This document shows positions 40,634 to 48,879 of a DNA stretch of 64,000 nt, piece by piece. This DNA is from Denitrobacterium detoxificans. Lineage in GTDB: Bacteria > Actinomycetota > Coriobacteriia > Coriobacteriales > Eggerthellaceae. The translations under genes and the position numbers were made by a program. The notes under the pieces were generated by a model, which had not been told where the DNA came from, made no database searches, and saw only the letters and a program-made list of their open reading frames with translations. The DNA lies in the NCBI RefSeq assembly GCF_001643775.1, contig NZ_CP011402.1, positions 1,038,001-1,102,000 of the forward strand, given 5' to 3'. How positions within the stretch are numbered: position 1 is the stretch's first letter; each line of letters begins with the position of its first letter.

Positions 40634-43090
40634 ATGGAGTTCGGTAAGCTTACGCGGGGGGATGGGAAGATCTACATTGCGCTGCGTGCCGACGTGCCTT
40701 CTGGTGCGCAGATTCGCGTTTCCTCGCGTGCGCAAAACGGCAATGACATGCCGGCACTTGCGCTGCGTGGCGAGCAGGCCGATTCATATGTGGTTGTGGT
40801 TCCCGTTATCTCGGTTGCCCAGGTAGTCACCGCCCATGTGGTCGATGGGCAGGGCAAGACGCTCGACAGTGCCATGACCGCCGTCGATCCGAAGAAGTCG
40901 GCTTGGCAGTCGAAGCGCAACACGCTGCTGAAGGATGCAGCTACTTCCATGCGCAACATAGACGCCGAGCCGCGCATCGATTGCGCGAACATTCGCATCG
41001 ACCGCATCGTCCTCTTCGACGATGCAACGAACTTGCTGCACGGCTTCATCTGCGTGTATGCGCCCAACTATCGCAACGAGGCGCTGAATAACGCCAGCAT
41101 TCGATTTGTTGGCATGGATGGTTCTCTACTGGAATCGTCGAAGGTCACCGTTTTCGGCGAGAGCCCCATTCCCGTTACGGCCGACTCTCCCGATGGGGCT
41201 CGTCTCATCGAGTTTTCGTTCCGCCTGCCCGTACTCGATTCCGATTTCTTCATTTGGGTGTCGTTCCCCGGTGGAAGCGCGCCCGATGGCTTCGTTCGCA
41301 TGGAAGCCTCTCGTATCGAGCAGCTGCGCAGGGATTTCTTCTTCATGATGTCGCATACCTCGCAGGGTGAGGCCTACGATGATTGGTTCCGCCGTATTCA
41401 TCGTACGTCTTCGCTGGTCATTGAAGCGCAGAAGACGGCCCATTTCGAAATCGAACCGCTGTTCTCGATTATCGTGCCCCTGTACAAGACGCCCCTTGGC
41501 TTCTTCTGGGAAATGGTCGAATCGGTGCGCTCGCAGACGTATGCCAAGTGGGAGCTCGTGTTGGTGAATGCCTCTCCCGAAGATGCCGAGCTTTGCGAAA
41601 ACGCCCAGCGTGCGGTAGCGGAAGACGAACGTATTCGGCTGGTCACGCTCGACGATAACAAGGGCATCACGCTCAACACGAACGAGGGCATTCGTGCCGC
41701 CAAGGGCGACTTCCTGTGCTTCTTCGATCACGACGACATCCTGGAGCCCGATGCGCTCTTCGAGTATGTGAAGGGCATCAACCGCTATCCCGACACCGAC
41801 TTGCTCTACTGTGATGAGGACAAGATCGAGAACGGTCATTACTTCGATGGCTTCCTGAAGCCCGATTTCGACATGGACCTGCTCACGGCTTCGAATTACG
41901 TGTGTCACATGCTTACGGTGCGTGCGTCGCTCGTGCGCGATCTTCCCGAGCTGCCGGGCAAGGAGTTCGATGGGGCTCAGGATCACAACCTCACGTTCCT
42001 CATCGCTGAGCAGGCGCGTAACGTCTATCATGCGCGCAAGGTGCTCTATCACTGGCGTGTGCATCAGCAGTCCACCGCTGGCTCCGCCGATTCCAAGCCG
42101 TGGGCGCAGGAAGCGGGCAATCGCGCCATCGAAGCGCACTTCGAGCGCATTGGCGTACCCGTGAAGGTGGAAGATAGCACGCCTGCCTTCTACCATCGCG
42201 TGAAGTACATCATGCCCGAAGAGCAGCCCCTGGTTTCCATCGTCATTCCCACGAAGGACCATATCGACCTGCTTTCCACGTGCGTCGATTCCATTTTGGA
42301 AAAGACCACGTATCGCAATTACGAAATCGTGCTTGTCGAGAACAACAGCACCGAAGAGCAGACGTTTGCCTACTACGACCAGATCACCTCGCGTGATTCC
42401 CGCGTAAAGGTGGTGCGCTACGAAGGGGAATTCAATTTCTCCGCCATTTGCAATTTCGGCGCGCGTCATGCCTCGGGCGACTATTACCTGTTCTTGAATA
42501 ACGATACGTCGGTCATCACGCCCGAATGGATCGAACGCATGCTTGGTCCCATGCTGCATCGTTCCACTACGGCTTGCACGGGCGCCATGCTCCTGTATGC
42601 CGACGACACCATTCAGCATGCTGGCGTAATCATTCCGAAGGCGAACCCCGACCACCTGTGCCATTGCTTCCCGGCCGATTCGCTCTACCATTTTTCGCAT
42701 TTGCAGCGTACGCGCGAATCGTCGGCCGTTACGGGTGCGTGCATGTTGGTTCGCGCAAGCCAGTTCGATGCCGTCGACGGCTTCGACGAGCGTTTCGCCG
42801 TGGCATACAACGACATCGACCTCTGCCTTCGCTTGCGTGAGCGCGGTTGGAGCGTTGTCATCGAGCCGACGGCGCGTCTCTATCATTACGAATCTGCTTC
42901 GCGTGGCTCCGACTTCATGAACCCGAACAAGTTCGCTCGCCTGCATAGCGAAGGCGGTTTGTTCCGCGAGCGTTGGGGCAAGTACATCAGCGCCGGTGAT
43001 CCGTTCTATGGAATGCATTGCGCGCGCGAATCAGCTAGATACGAACTCGATTGGTTGCGAGAGGATTGGGAACTATGGACGAAGGCGTAA
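40634..43090 (+). CDS. Large dual-domain family 2 glycosyltransferase, probable rhamnan-type
   Basis: 818 residues. A beta-rich N-terminal part (to about 260) precedes GT2 domain one (about 270-480: LFSIIVPLYKTPLGFFWEMV, FFDHDDILEPD, YHWRVHQQSTAG) and GT2 domain two (about 530-790: LVSIVIPTKDHIDLLSTCVD, LVENNSTEEQTFAYY, LFLNNDTSV, AYNDIDLCLRLRERG). Two active-looking domains in one chain are typical of enzymes that add alternating or successive rhamnose residues. Placed inside the dTDP-rhamnose operon, touching rfbB and overlapping rfbC by 16 bp. Paralogue of the 681-residue transferase at 33864. Confidence 0.88.
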   Translation: MEFGKLTRGDGKIYIALRADVPSGAQIRVSSRAQNGNDMPALALRGEQADSYVVVVPVISVAQVVTAHVVDGQGKTLDSAMTAVDPKKSAWQSKRNTLLKDAATSMRNIDAEPRIDCANIRIDRIVLFDDATNLLHGFICVYAPNYRNEALNNASIRFVGMDGSLLESSKVTVFGESPIPVTADSPDGARLIEFSFRLPVLDSDFFIWVSFPGGSAPDGFVRMEASRIEQLRRDFFFMMSHTSQGEAYDDWFRRIHRTSSLVIEAQKTAHFEIEPLFSIIVPLYKTPLGFFWEMVESVRSQTYAKWELVLVNASPEDAELCENAQRAVAEDERIRLVTLDDNKGITLNTNEGIRAAKGDFLCFFDHDDILEPDALFEYVKGINRYPDTDLLYCDEDKIENGHYFDGFLKPDFDMDLLTASNYVCHMLTVRASLVRDLPELPGKEFDGAQDHNLTFLIAEQARNVYHARKVLYHWRVHQQSTAGSADSKPWAQEAGNRAIEAHFERIGVPVKVEDSTPAFYHRVKYIMPEEQPLVSIVIPTKDHIDLLSTCVDSILEKTTYRNYEIVLVENNSTEEQTFAYYDQITSRDSRVKVVRYEGEFNFSAICNFGARHASGDYYLFLNNDTSVITPEWIERMLGPMLHRSTTACTGAMLLYADDTIQHAGVIIPKANPDHLCHCFPADSLYHFSHLQRTRESSAVTGACMLVRASQFDAVDGFDERFAVAYNDIDLCLRLRERGWSVVIEPTARLYHYESASRGSDFMNPNKFARLHSEGGLFRERWGKYISAGDPFYGMHCARESARYELDWLREDWELWTKA

Positions 43091-43656
43091 TTACGTCTGG
43101 GAACTTTACGTTTACGAAGACCTCCATCGACGGGGTAATCATCGTCGATGTGAAGGCATATGGCGATAGCCGCGGGTACTTCATGGAAACCTACAAGCGC
43201 CCGGATTTCGTCGCGGGCGGCATCGATGTCGACTTCGTGCAGGACAATCAGAGCTCCAGCACCAAGGGCGTGCTGCGTGGCTTGCATTTCCAGATTGAGC
43301 ATCCGCAGAGCAAGCTCGTGCGCGTGGTGTCGGGCAAGGTGTTCGACGTCGCCGTCGATCTGCGTGAAGGCAGCCCTACGTATGGCAAGTGGGAGGGCGT
43401 GGTGCTTTCCGCGGAAAACAAGCGCCAGTTCTTCATTCCGCGCGGTTTCGCCCATGGCTTCCTGGTGCTTTCCGATACGGCGGAGTTTTGCTACAAGTGC
43501 GACGACGTCTACCATCCCAATGACGAGGGTGGCCTGATGTGGAATGATCCCGCCATTGGCATCGAGTGGCCTGCCATGGAGGGCGACGAGGCCTTCGACG
43601 CTTCGAAGATCGTTCTTTCCGATAAGGACAAGGTTCATCCCGCGTTTTCGAAGTAA
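43075..43656 (+). CDS. rfbC: dTDP-4-dehydrorhamnose 3,5-epimerase
   Basis: 193 residues from ATG 43075, inside the end of the preceding gene. A cupin-fold epimerase that completes the dTDP-rhamnose set. VLRGLHFQIEHPQSKLVRVV carries the active-site His, and FFIPRGFAHGFLVLS is conserved. Start chosen because MDEGVITSGNFTFTKTSIDG begins the family core; an upstream ATG at 43051 lies deeper in the transferase gene. Followed by a terminator. Confidence 0.95.
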   Translation: MDEGVITSGNFTFTKTSIDGVIIVDVKAYGDSRGYFMETYKRPDFVAGGIDVDFVQDNQSSSTKGVLRGLHFQIEHPQSKLVRVVSGKVFDVAVDLREGSPTYGKWEGVVLSAENKRQFFIPRGFAHGFLVLSDTAEFCYKCDDVYHPNDEGGLMWNDPAIGIEWPAMEGDEAFDASKIVLSDKDKVHPAFSK

Positions 43657-43676
43657 GCGGGTTTTCCTGGATGGTA

Positions 43677-43720
43677 CGTGCCGCTGGCCATTTTCGCCGG
43701 CGGCACGCTTTGGTTTATTT
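43677..43720 (+). terminator. Terminator of the rhamnose operon
   Basis: Stem CGTGCCGC / GCGGCACG with a longer imperfect interior, then a T-rich stretch. Confidence 0.75.
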
Positions 43721-43791
43721 AGCGTAACTGGCGCTCCGAACGCATTCGTTGCGTATACTCGGTACGTCTAAGCTCTTAGAAAGGAATGATC

Positions 43792-44910
43792 GTGTCTCAG
43801 TACGATTATCTCATCGTTGGCGCTGGCATCTCGAGCGCCGTTTTCGCGCACGAAGCCGCCAAGGTGGGGAAGACGTGCCTCGTCATCGACCGTCGTCCGC
43901 ATATCGCCGGTAACGTATACTGCGAGGACATCGAGGGCATTAACGTCCACAAGTATGGTGCCCACATCTTCCATACGTCCATTCGTCGCGTGTGGGATTA
44001 CGTGAATCAGTTTGCCGAGTTCAACAACTACGTGAACAGCCCCGTTGCCGTTTACAAGGACGAGCTGTATAACCTTCCGTTCAACATGAACACCTTCAGC
44101 AAGATGTGGCCCGAGGTGCGTACGCCCGAACAGGCGAAGGCGAAGATTGCCGCCCAGGTAGCCGAGGCGGGCATTGGCGAGCCCTCCAACCTGGAAGAGC
44201 AGGCACTTTCCCTGGTTGGCCGCGATGTGTACGAGAAGCTCATCAAGGGCTACACCGAAAAGCAGTGGGGCCGCGACTGCAAGGACCTTCCTGCCAGCAT
44301 CATCAAGCGCCTTCCGTGCCGCTTCCGCTATGACAACAATTACTTCAACGATCGTTGGCAGGGCATTCCCATGGGTGGCTACACCAAGATGGTGGAAGCC
44401 ATGTTTGGCGATACGCCCGTCAAGCTGAACACGGAATACCGTGAGTTCATTGCCCAGAACCCCGATGTTGCCGATCGCGTTATCTACTGCGGTCCCATCG
44501 ACGAGTCCTACGATTACCAGCTTGGTCGCCTGGAGTACCGCAGCCTGCGCTTCGAAAGCGAGATTCTCGACGAGGAAAACCATCAGGGCAACGCCGTGGT
44601 GAACTACACCGAGCGTGAGGTGCCTTATACGCGCATCATCGAGCACAAGCATTTTGAGTACGGCACGCAGCCCAAGACGGTCATCACGCGCGAGTACCCG
44701 GCCGACTGGAAGCCCGGCGACGAACCGTACTATCCCATCAACGACGAGCGTAATTCGTCGCTGTATGCTCAGTACGTCGACCTTGCCTCCAAGGAGGGCA
44801 AGGTCGTGTTCGCTGGTCGCTTGGGCGGCTACAAGTACTACGACATGGACAAGGCCATCGACGCTGCGTTCGACCTGGTCGAAGCAGAGCTTGGCGTAAC
44901 CATCGCCTAG
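43792..44910 (+). CDS. glf: UDP-galactopyranose mutase
   Basis: 372 residues from GTG 43792, six bases from GAAAGGA; the in-frame ATG at 43786 directly abuts that site but is a possible start. An FAD enzyme that converts UDP-galactopyranose to UDP-galactofuranose. YDYLIVGAGISSAVFAHEA binds FAD. GAHIFHTS, YTEKQWGRDC and the C-terminal FAGRLGGYKYYDMD are family marks. It suggests that galactofuranose is part of the surface glycan. Own terminator downstream. Confidence 0.95.
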   Translation: MSQYDYLIVGAGISSAVFAHEAAKVGKTCLVIDRRPHIAGNVYCEDIEGINVHKYGAHIFHTSIRRVWDYVNQFAEFNNYVNSPVAVYKDELYNLPFNMNTFSKMWPEVRTPEQAKAKIAAQVAEAGIGEPSNLEEQALSLVGRDVYEKLIKGYTEKQWGRDCKDLPASIIKRLPCRFRYDNNYFNDRWQGIPMGGYTKMVEAMFGDTPVKLNTEYREFIAQNPDVADRVIYCGPIDESYDYQLGRLEYRSLRFESEILDEENHQGNAVVNYTEREVPYTRIIEHKHFEYGTQPKTVITREYPADWKPGDEPYYPINDERNSSLYAQYVDLASKEGKVVFAGRLGGYKYYDMDKAIDAAFDLVEAELGVTIA

Positions 44911-44930
44911 TTGCCTGGAACATCGCCGTA

Positions 44931-44964
44931 AAGCGGAGGGCGCCCGTGCGTCCTCCGCTTTTTT
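44931..44964 (+). terminator. Terminator after glf
   Basis: Stem AGCGGAGG / CCTCCGCT followed by TTTTT. Confidence 0.85.
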
Positions 44965-45060
44965 GCGTTTGGGGTGCTTGTTCGCTGCGTCAAATTGGGA
45001 CTTTTGTTGTGGTAATATTTCCCTGTGTGGCTGTGAAAACCACGAGGAAATGGGGCTGAT

Positions 45061-46986
45061 ATGACGGGGTATTCCTATCGTTTCCGCATGCGTTCGGCAT
45101 GCGTTGCGTTCATTGCCGCTACAATCGTCACCTTCTTGCTTGCGTCGTCTCCGTCGTATGGCTTGGAGGCAATCGATTCGCTTCCCACTGTCGCGCCGCA
45201 GGGCTCAGAGGCCGTTGCCGATTCATCTGTGGACCCAACGACCAAGACAGGCGATTCTGCGGTAGTCGATGAGGGCGATGCTCCTGCTAGTGAGCCGTCC
45301 GCCGTTTCGCAGGCTGACGATGGGGAAGGGGATCCCGCTGCCTCGCCGGCGGCCGATTCCGTTTCCGCTGATGTTCCTGTCGTTGCGGTTGAACCGCAGG
45401 CCACATCTGCTCAAAGTTCCCTCGATACATGTTCGGACGATCCCCAGGATCCTTCCGAAACCACTCAGGAGCCCTCGTACGAAGAATCCCATGTGAACAT
45501 GTATCGCCTGTATAACCCGAATTCGGGCGAACATTTCTACACGTCGAGCGAATCCGAGGCCATCTCCATTGCCAGCATCGGTTGGCAATGGGAGGGCATT
45601 GGCTGGGTGGCTCCCTCTATGTCGGATACGCCCGTGTATCGCCTGTACAACCCCAACGGCGGCGACCATTTCTTCACGACGTCGGAGTCCGAGCGCGACG
45701 GCCTGGTGAAGAAGGGCTGGAAGTACGAGGGCATCGGCTGGTACTCCGATGCCGAAGGCACGGGCCTCGTCGTGTATCGTCAGTACAACAAGAACGCCAA
45801 GACGGGCTCGCATAACTACACGACGTCCGCCACCGAAAACGCCTCGCTTGTGAAGATGGGCTGGACGGCCGAGGGCATCGCCTGGTACGCCACGAATGGC
45901 GCGAACCTGCCGTTTACGGCGCGCTGGCTCGTTTCTCCCGCATGGACGGGGTCTCTCGAGCGCTACTGGCTCGATTCGAATGCAAGCGTCGCCAAGTCTC
46001 GCCTTGTTACCGCTTCGGAGGGTGCGGGGTATACCGCATACGCGCGTTCCAACGGCATCATCGTGCGCGGAAAGTGGGATAACGGCGCTGGTCGCGTATA
46101 CGTTGCGAACAATGACGGCAAACTGGCATCCACGTCCGACGGAAATACCGGTTGGCTTGTGACCAAGGCCTACGATGGCGTATTGCAGCGCTATCGCTAT
46201 GACGCCACGTCCCATGCCATGCTGTCGGGCTTCTTCGTAGTTGATGGCGCTCGCTATTTTGGCATGGGCAACAATGGTTACGTGCTGCGCGGCAAGACCA
46301 ACTGGGGCAATCATGTTCTTCTGGCCAACAACGATGGCGTCATGCCGTCTGCCACGGGTTGGCTTGTGACAGGAATCTACGATGGGGGCAACTTGCAGCG
46401 TTACTGGTTGCAGAAGGCCTACCAGTCGTTCGTGGGGGCGCGTACGGGCTTCTTCAATGCCGAGGGAAGCAAGTACTTTGGCGTATACAACGAAGGTTAC
46501 GTGCTTCGAAACAATTTCATCAAGGATGGCTCCACCTGGTACAAGGCCGACAATGACGGCAAGCTCGTGAAGTCGGTTCCTCCTGCGCAGTACCTTATGA
46601 CCGAGTATGCGCAGCGCTTCTCGAGCGCTACGCGCTGGCTCATCATGATCAACCTCGATACCGCCATGTTGGGTGTCTATACGGGTTCTCAGGGCAATTG
46701 GACGTGTGTCCAGTACTGGCTCTGCTCGCCTGGCAAGCCTTCCACTCCCACGGTTACCGGTACGTTCACCACGCTCGATCGCAAGCCGCATCTGAGCACG
46801 GCCTATTCCGCGCGGTATTGCACGCGCTTCTATGGCGGCTACTTCATTCATAGCATCCTTGGCACGGGCAACGAGCTGGGCAGCTATCGTTACCTGTCGC
46901 ATGGATGCGTGCGCGTTGAGGTGGATAATGCCAGGTGGATTTACGAAAACGTACCGCTTGGCACTACGGTTCACGTGTACAACTAG
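45061..46986 (+). CDS. Secreted L,D-transpeptidase with DUF5648-like and wall-binding-type repeats
   Basis: 641 residues. Residues 1 to about 35 form a signal peptide. A Ser/Asp/Pro-rich spacer follows to about 140. Three DUF5648-like repeats (about 146-285; YRLYNPNSGEHFYTSS, YRLYNPNGGDHFFTTS, YRQYNKNAKTGSHNYTTS) resemble surface lectin-like modules. Next comes a series of Trp/Tyr/Gly-rich repeats (about 285-505) like choline- or glucan-binding repeats. The C-terminal YkuD domain (about 525-641) has the catalytic SHGCVRV (Cys near residue 615). It probably cross-links peptidoglycan or attaches glycan or protein to it outside the membrane. Monocistronic between glf and the LCP gene. Confidence 0.88.
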   Translation: MTGYSYRFRMRSACVAFIAATIVTFLLASSPSYGLEAIDSLPTVAPQGSEAVADSSVDPTTKTGDSAVVDEGDAPASEPSAVSQADDGEGDPAASPAADSVSADVPVVAVEPQATSAQSSLDTCSDDPQDPSETTQEPSYEESHVNMYRLYNPNSGEHFYTSSESEAISIASIGWQWEGIGWVAPSMSDTPVYRLYNPNGGDHFFTTSESERDGLVKKGWKYEGIGWYSDAEGTGLVVYRQYNKNAKTGSHNYTTSATENASLVKMGWTAEGIAWYATNGANLPFTARWLVSPAWTGSLERYWLDSNASVAKSRLVTASEGAGYTAYARSNGIIVRGKWDNGAGRVYVANNDGKLASTSDGNTGWLVTKAYDGVLQRYRYDATSHAMLSGFFVVDGARYFGMGNNGYVLRGKTNWGNHVLLANNDGVMPSATGWLVTGIYDGGNLQRYWLQKAYQSFVGARTGFFNAEGSKYFGVYNEGYVLRNNFIKDGSTWYKADNDGKLVKSVPPAQYLMTEYAQRFSSATRWLIMINLDTAMLGVYTGSQGNWTCVQYWLCSPGKPSTPTVTGTFTTLDRKPHLSTAYSARYCTRFYGGYFIHSILGTGNELGSYRYLSHGCVRVEVDNARWIYENVPLGTTVHVYN

Positions 46987-47106
46987 GCTGTCGTTCGCGC
47001 CTCGCGCTTCTTTGACCTTGGGCGTGCTTGCTTAAAGGTTGCTGAAGGCGAGGCGCATAGTTGAGCGGGTCGTATGTAAACTGCGCTCTGCGAGTTCGTA
47101 TTCGTT

Positions 47107-47112
47107 TATACT
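47107..47112 (+). promoter_or_regulatory. Likely -10 box for the LCP gene
   Basis: TATACT, about 49 bp upstream of the ATG at 47161. No good -35 match. Confidence 0.35.
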
Positions 47113-47160
47113 TTTTAGAATCTTAATGTGCCGACTGTACTGTAGGGGATATATCAGCTC

Positions 47161-48669
47161 ATGAGCAAAGGAAAACATGCTGGTCATGGTACACCGGTTA
47201 CTCGTTACGAGGACCAGTGGGGCCAGGAACAAGGCAATGCCCAGTGGATGCCCAGCGGTATGGTGCCCATCAATCCGTACTCTCGCTCCTCGTACGCCGA
47301 GGGTCTTGCGAACAAGAAGGGGAAGCGTCGTCGTCGCAAGCGCATCGGCATCACCATTGCCCTGGTGATTATCGCCATGCTCGTGTGCGCTGGCACGGCT
47401 GCGGCTTTGTATTTCACCAATCAGATCAAGACGATTGACGAGAACTTCTCGCAGGGTCTCGATGCCGACATCGAAGACGCTCTCGTTGAAACGAACGCGC
47501 CAAGCGATCCGTTCTACGTGCTGCTCATGGGTACCGACGAGTCCATCGAACGTTCCGAAGATAACACCTTCGGTGGCATTTATCGCACCGACACCATCAT
47601 TCTTGCGCGCGTCGATCCGGGCAACAAGAAGGTCACCATGATTTCGATTCCGCGTGATACGCAGGTCGACATGGGTGAATACGGTCTTCAGAAGATCAAT
47701 GCCGCATATGCGTATGGCGGGGCGTCTCTTGCCGTCAAGACGGTTTCCGAGCTCTGCGACGTCGATATCGCTCACTTCGTGCTTGTTGACATGGACGGTC
47801 TTGCTGCCATCGTCGACAATCTGGGTGGCATCGAGGTCGACGTTCCCATGGAAATCGACGACGAGGATTACACGGGCCATCTCGACGCGGGTCTGCAGAC
47901 GCTCGATGGCTGGCAGACGCTCATCTTTGCGCGTAGCCGCCATGCATACGATTCCGTGGGCGATGGCGACCTGCTTCGCGCCGCGAACCAGCGTACCGTT
48001 ATTAGCGCTATCGTCGACAAGCTCTTCCAGAGTGACATCATCACTATGAGCACGTCCATCACGAACCTGTCTTCGTTCATTCAGACCGACCTTACGGTGA
48101 GCGAAATCGTGGAATACGCCCAGGCTCTGAAGGGCATCGACACAACGACCGATGTGTACAGCGCTACGGCGCCCGTCGAGTCGGTGTACGAGAACAATAT
48201 CTGGTGGTGCAAGCTCATTACAAGCGAATGGGAGGAAATGCTCAGCCGCATGAAGCAGGGCCTTGCTCCCACTGAAGAGCAAGAGGTCGATTCTGCCACG
48301 GGCATTGTGCTCTCGTCGGTGGGCGATAGCGGCACGGCTTCCGTCACGGCCGACACGAATGCCACCTCGACTGCTTCCGTTACCCAGGATGGCAATGTCG
48401 TCGTGAAGAACGGTTCGGGCGTATCGGGTGCGGCCTCCTCGGCGGCTAGCATGCTCGCCAAGGCTGGCTTCAATGTGACCGAGGTTGGCGATGCCGATTC
48501 CGATAAGTACAAGAGCACGCTCATCATCTACGCTTCCGACGAATTTGCCGATGAAGCGAAGACCATCAACGAAACCTTGGGCGGCAGCAACACCGTCATG
48601 AAGAACGATGGTACGTACACCATGACGGGCGACTTGCTGGTGGTGCTCGGCTCGGCCGACGCATCGTAG
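47161..48669 (+). CDS. LytR-CpsA-Psr family glycopolymer attachment protein
   Basis: 502 residues. A basic cytoplasmic start of about 60 residues, one membrane segment (about 62-83, GITIALVIIAMLVCAGTAAA), then the LCP domain (about 115-290: LLMGTDE, YRTDTIILARVD, MISIPRDTQVDM, INAAYAYGGA, FARSRHAYDSVGDGDLLRAANQ). A LytR_C domain follows (about 405-500: VVKNGSGVSGAASSAASMLA). LCP enzymes move undecaprenyl-linked glycopolymers onto peptidoglycan or protein. Its place at the end of the polysaccharide region fits attachment of the rhamnose-containing glycan. Confidence 0.93.
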   Translation: MSKGKHAGHGTPVTRYEDQWGQEQGNAQWMPSGMVPINPYSRSSYAEGLANKKGKRRRRKRIGITIALVIIAMLVCAGTAAALYFTNQIKTIDENFSQGLDADIEDALVETNAPSDPFYVLLMGTDESIERSEDNTFGGIYRTDTIILARVDPGNKKVTMISIPRDTQVDMGEYGLQKINAAYAYGGASLAVKTVSELCDVDIAHFVLVDMDGLAAIVDNLGGIEVDVPMEIDDEDYTGHLDAGLQTLDGWQTLIFARSRHAYDSVGDGDLLRAANQRTVISAIVDKLFQSDIITMSTSITNLSSFIQTDLTVSEIVEYAQALKGIDTTTDVYSATAPVESVYENNIWWCKLITSEWEEMLSRMKQGLAPTEEQEVDSATGIVLSSVGDSGTASVTADTNATSTASVTQDGNVVVKNGSGVSGAASSAASMLAKAGFNVTEVGDADSDKYKSTLIIYASDEFADEAKTINETLGGSNTVMKNDGTYTMTGDLLVVLGSADAS

Positions 48670-48690
48670 CGGCAAAGGCACGTAATCATA

Positions 48691-48721
48691 GGGCGTCGGC
48701 GTTTTGCCGGCGCCCTTTTTT
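48691..48721 (+). terminator. LCP-gene terminator, interrupted by the insertion sequence
   Basis: GGGCGTCGGC-GTTTT-GCCGGCGCCC then TTTTTT. The insertion sequence starts directly after the T-run. Confidence 0.85.
48714..48721. repeat. Target-site duplication, left copy
   Basis: CCTTTTTT, repeated at 50288-50295 on the other side of the insertion sequence. Eight bases is the usual duplication for ISL3 elements. Confidence 0.75.
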
Positions 48722-48797
48722 GGCTCTTCGGTGGTTTCTGTGGGAGAGATTCCGGCATAGGCCCAGCTCAGCGGGCGAAAACAACGATCTGGAACTG

Positions 48798-48821
48798 AAA
48801 CGGCCCCGGGAGGGGCCGTTT
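48798..48821 (+). terminator. Hairpin inside the IS, upstream of the transposase gene
   Basis: Perfect stem AAACGGCCCC / GGGGCCGTTT with loop GGGA. With only TTTCC after it, it is a weak terminator at best. It may shield the transposase from outside transcription. Confidence 0.5.
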
Positions 48822-48879
48822 CCGCGTCATCCGCCTATGATTGCTAAGCCAAATTCAGACAACCGAAGAGGTGTGACGC

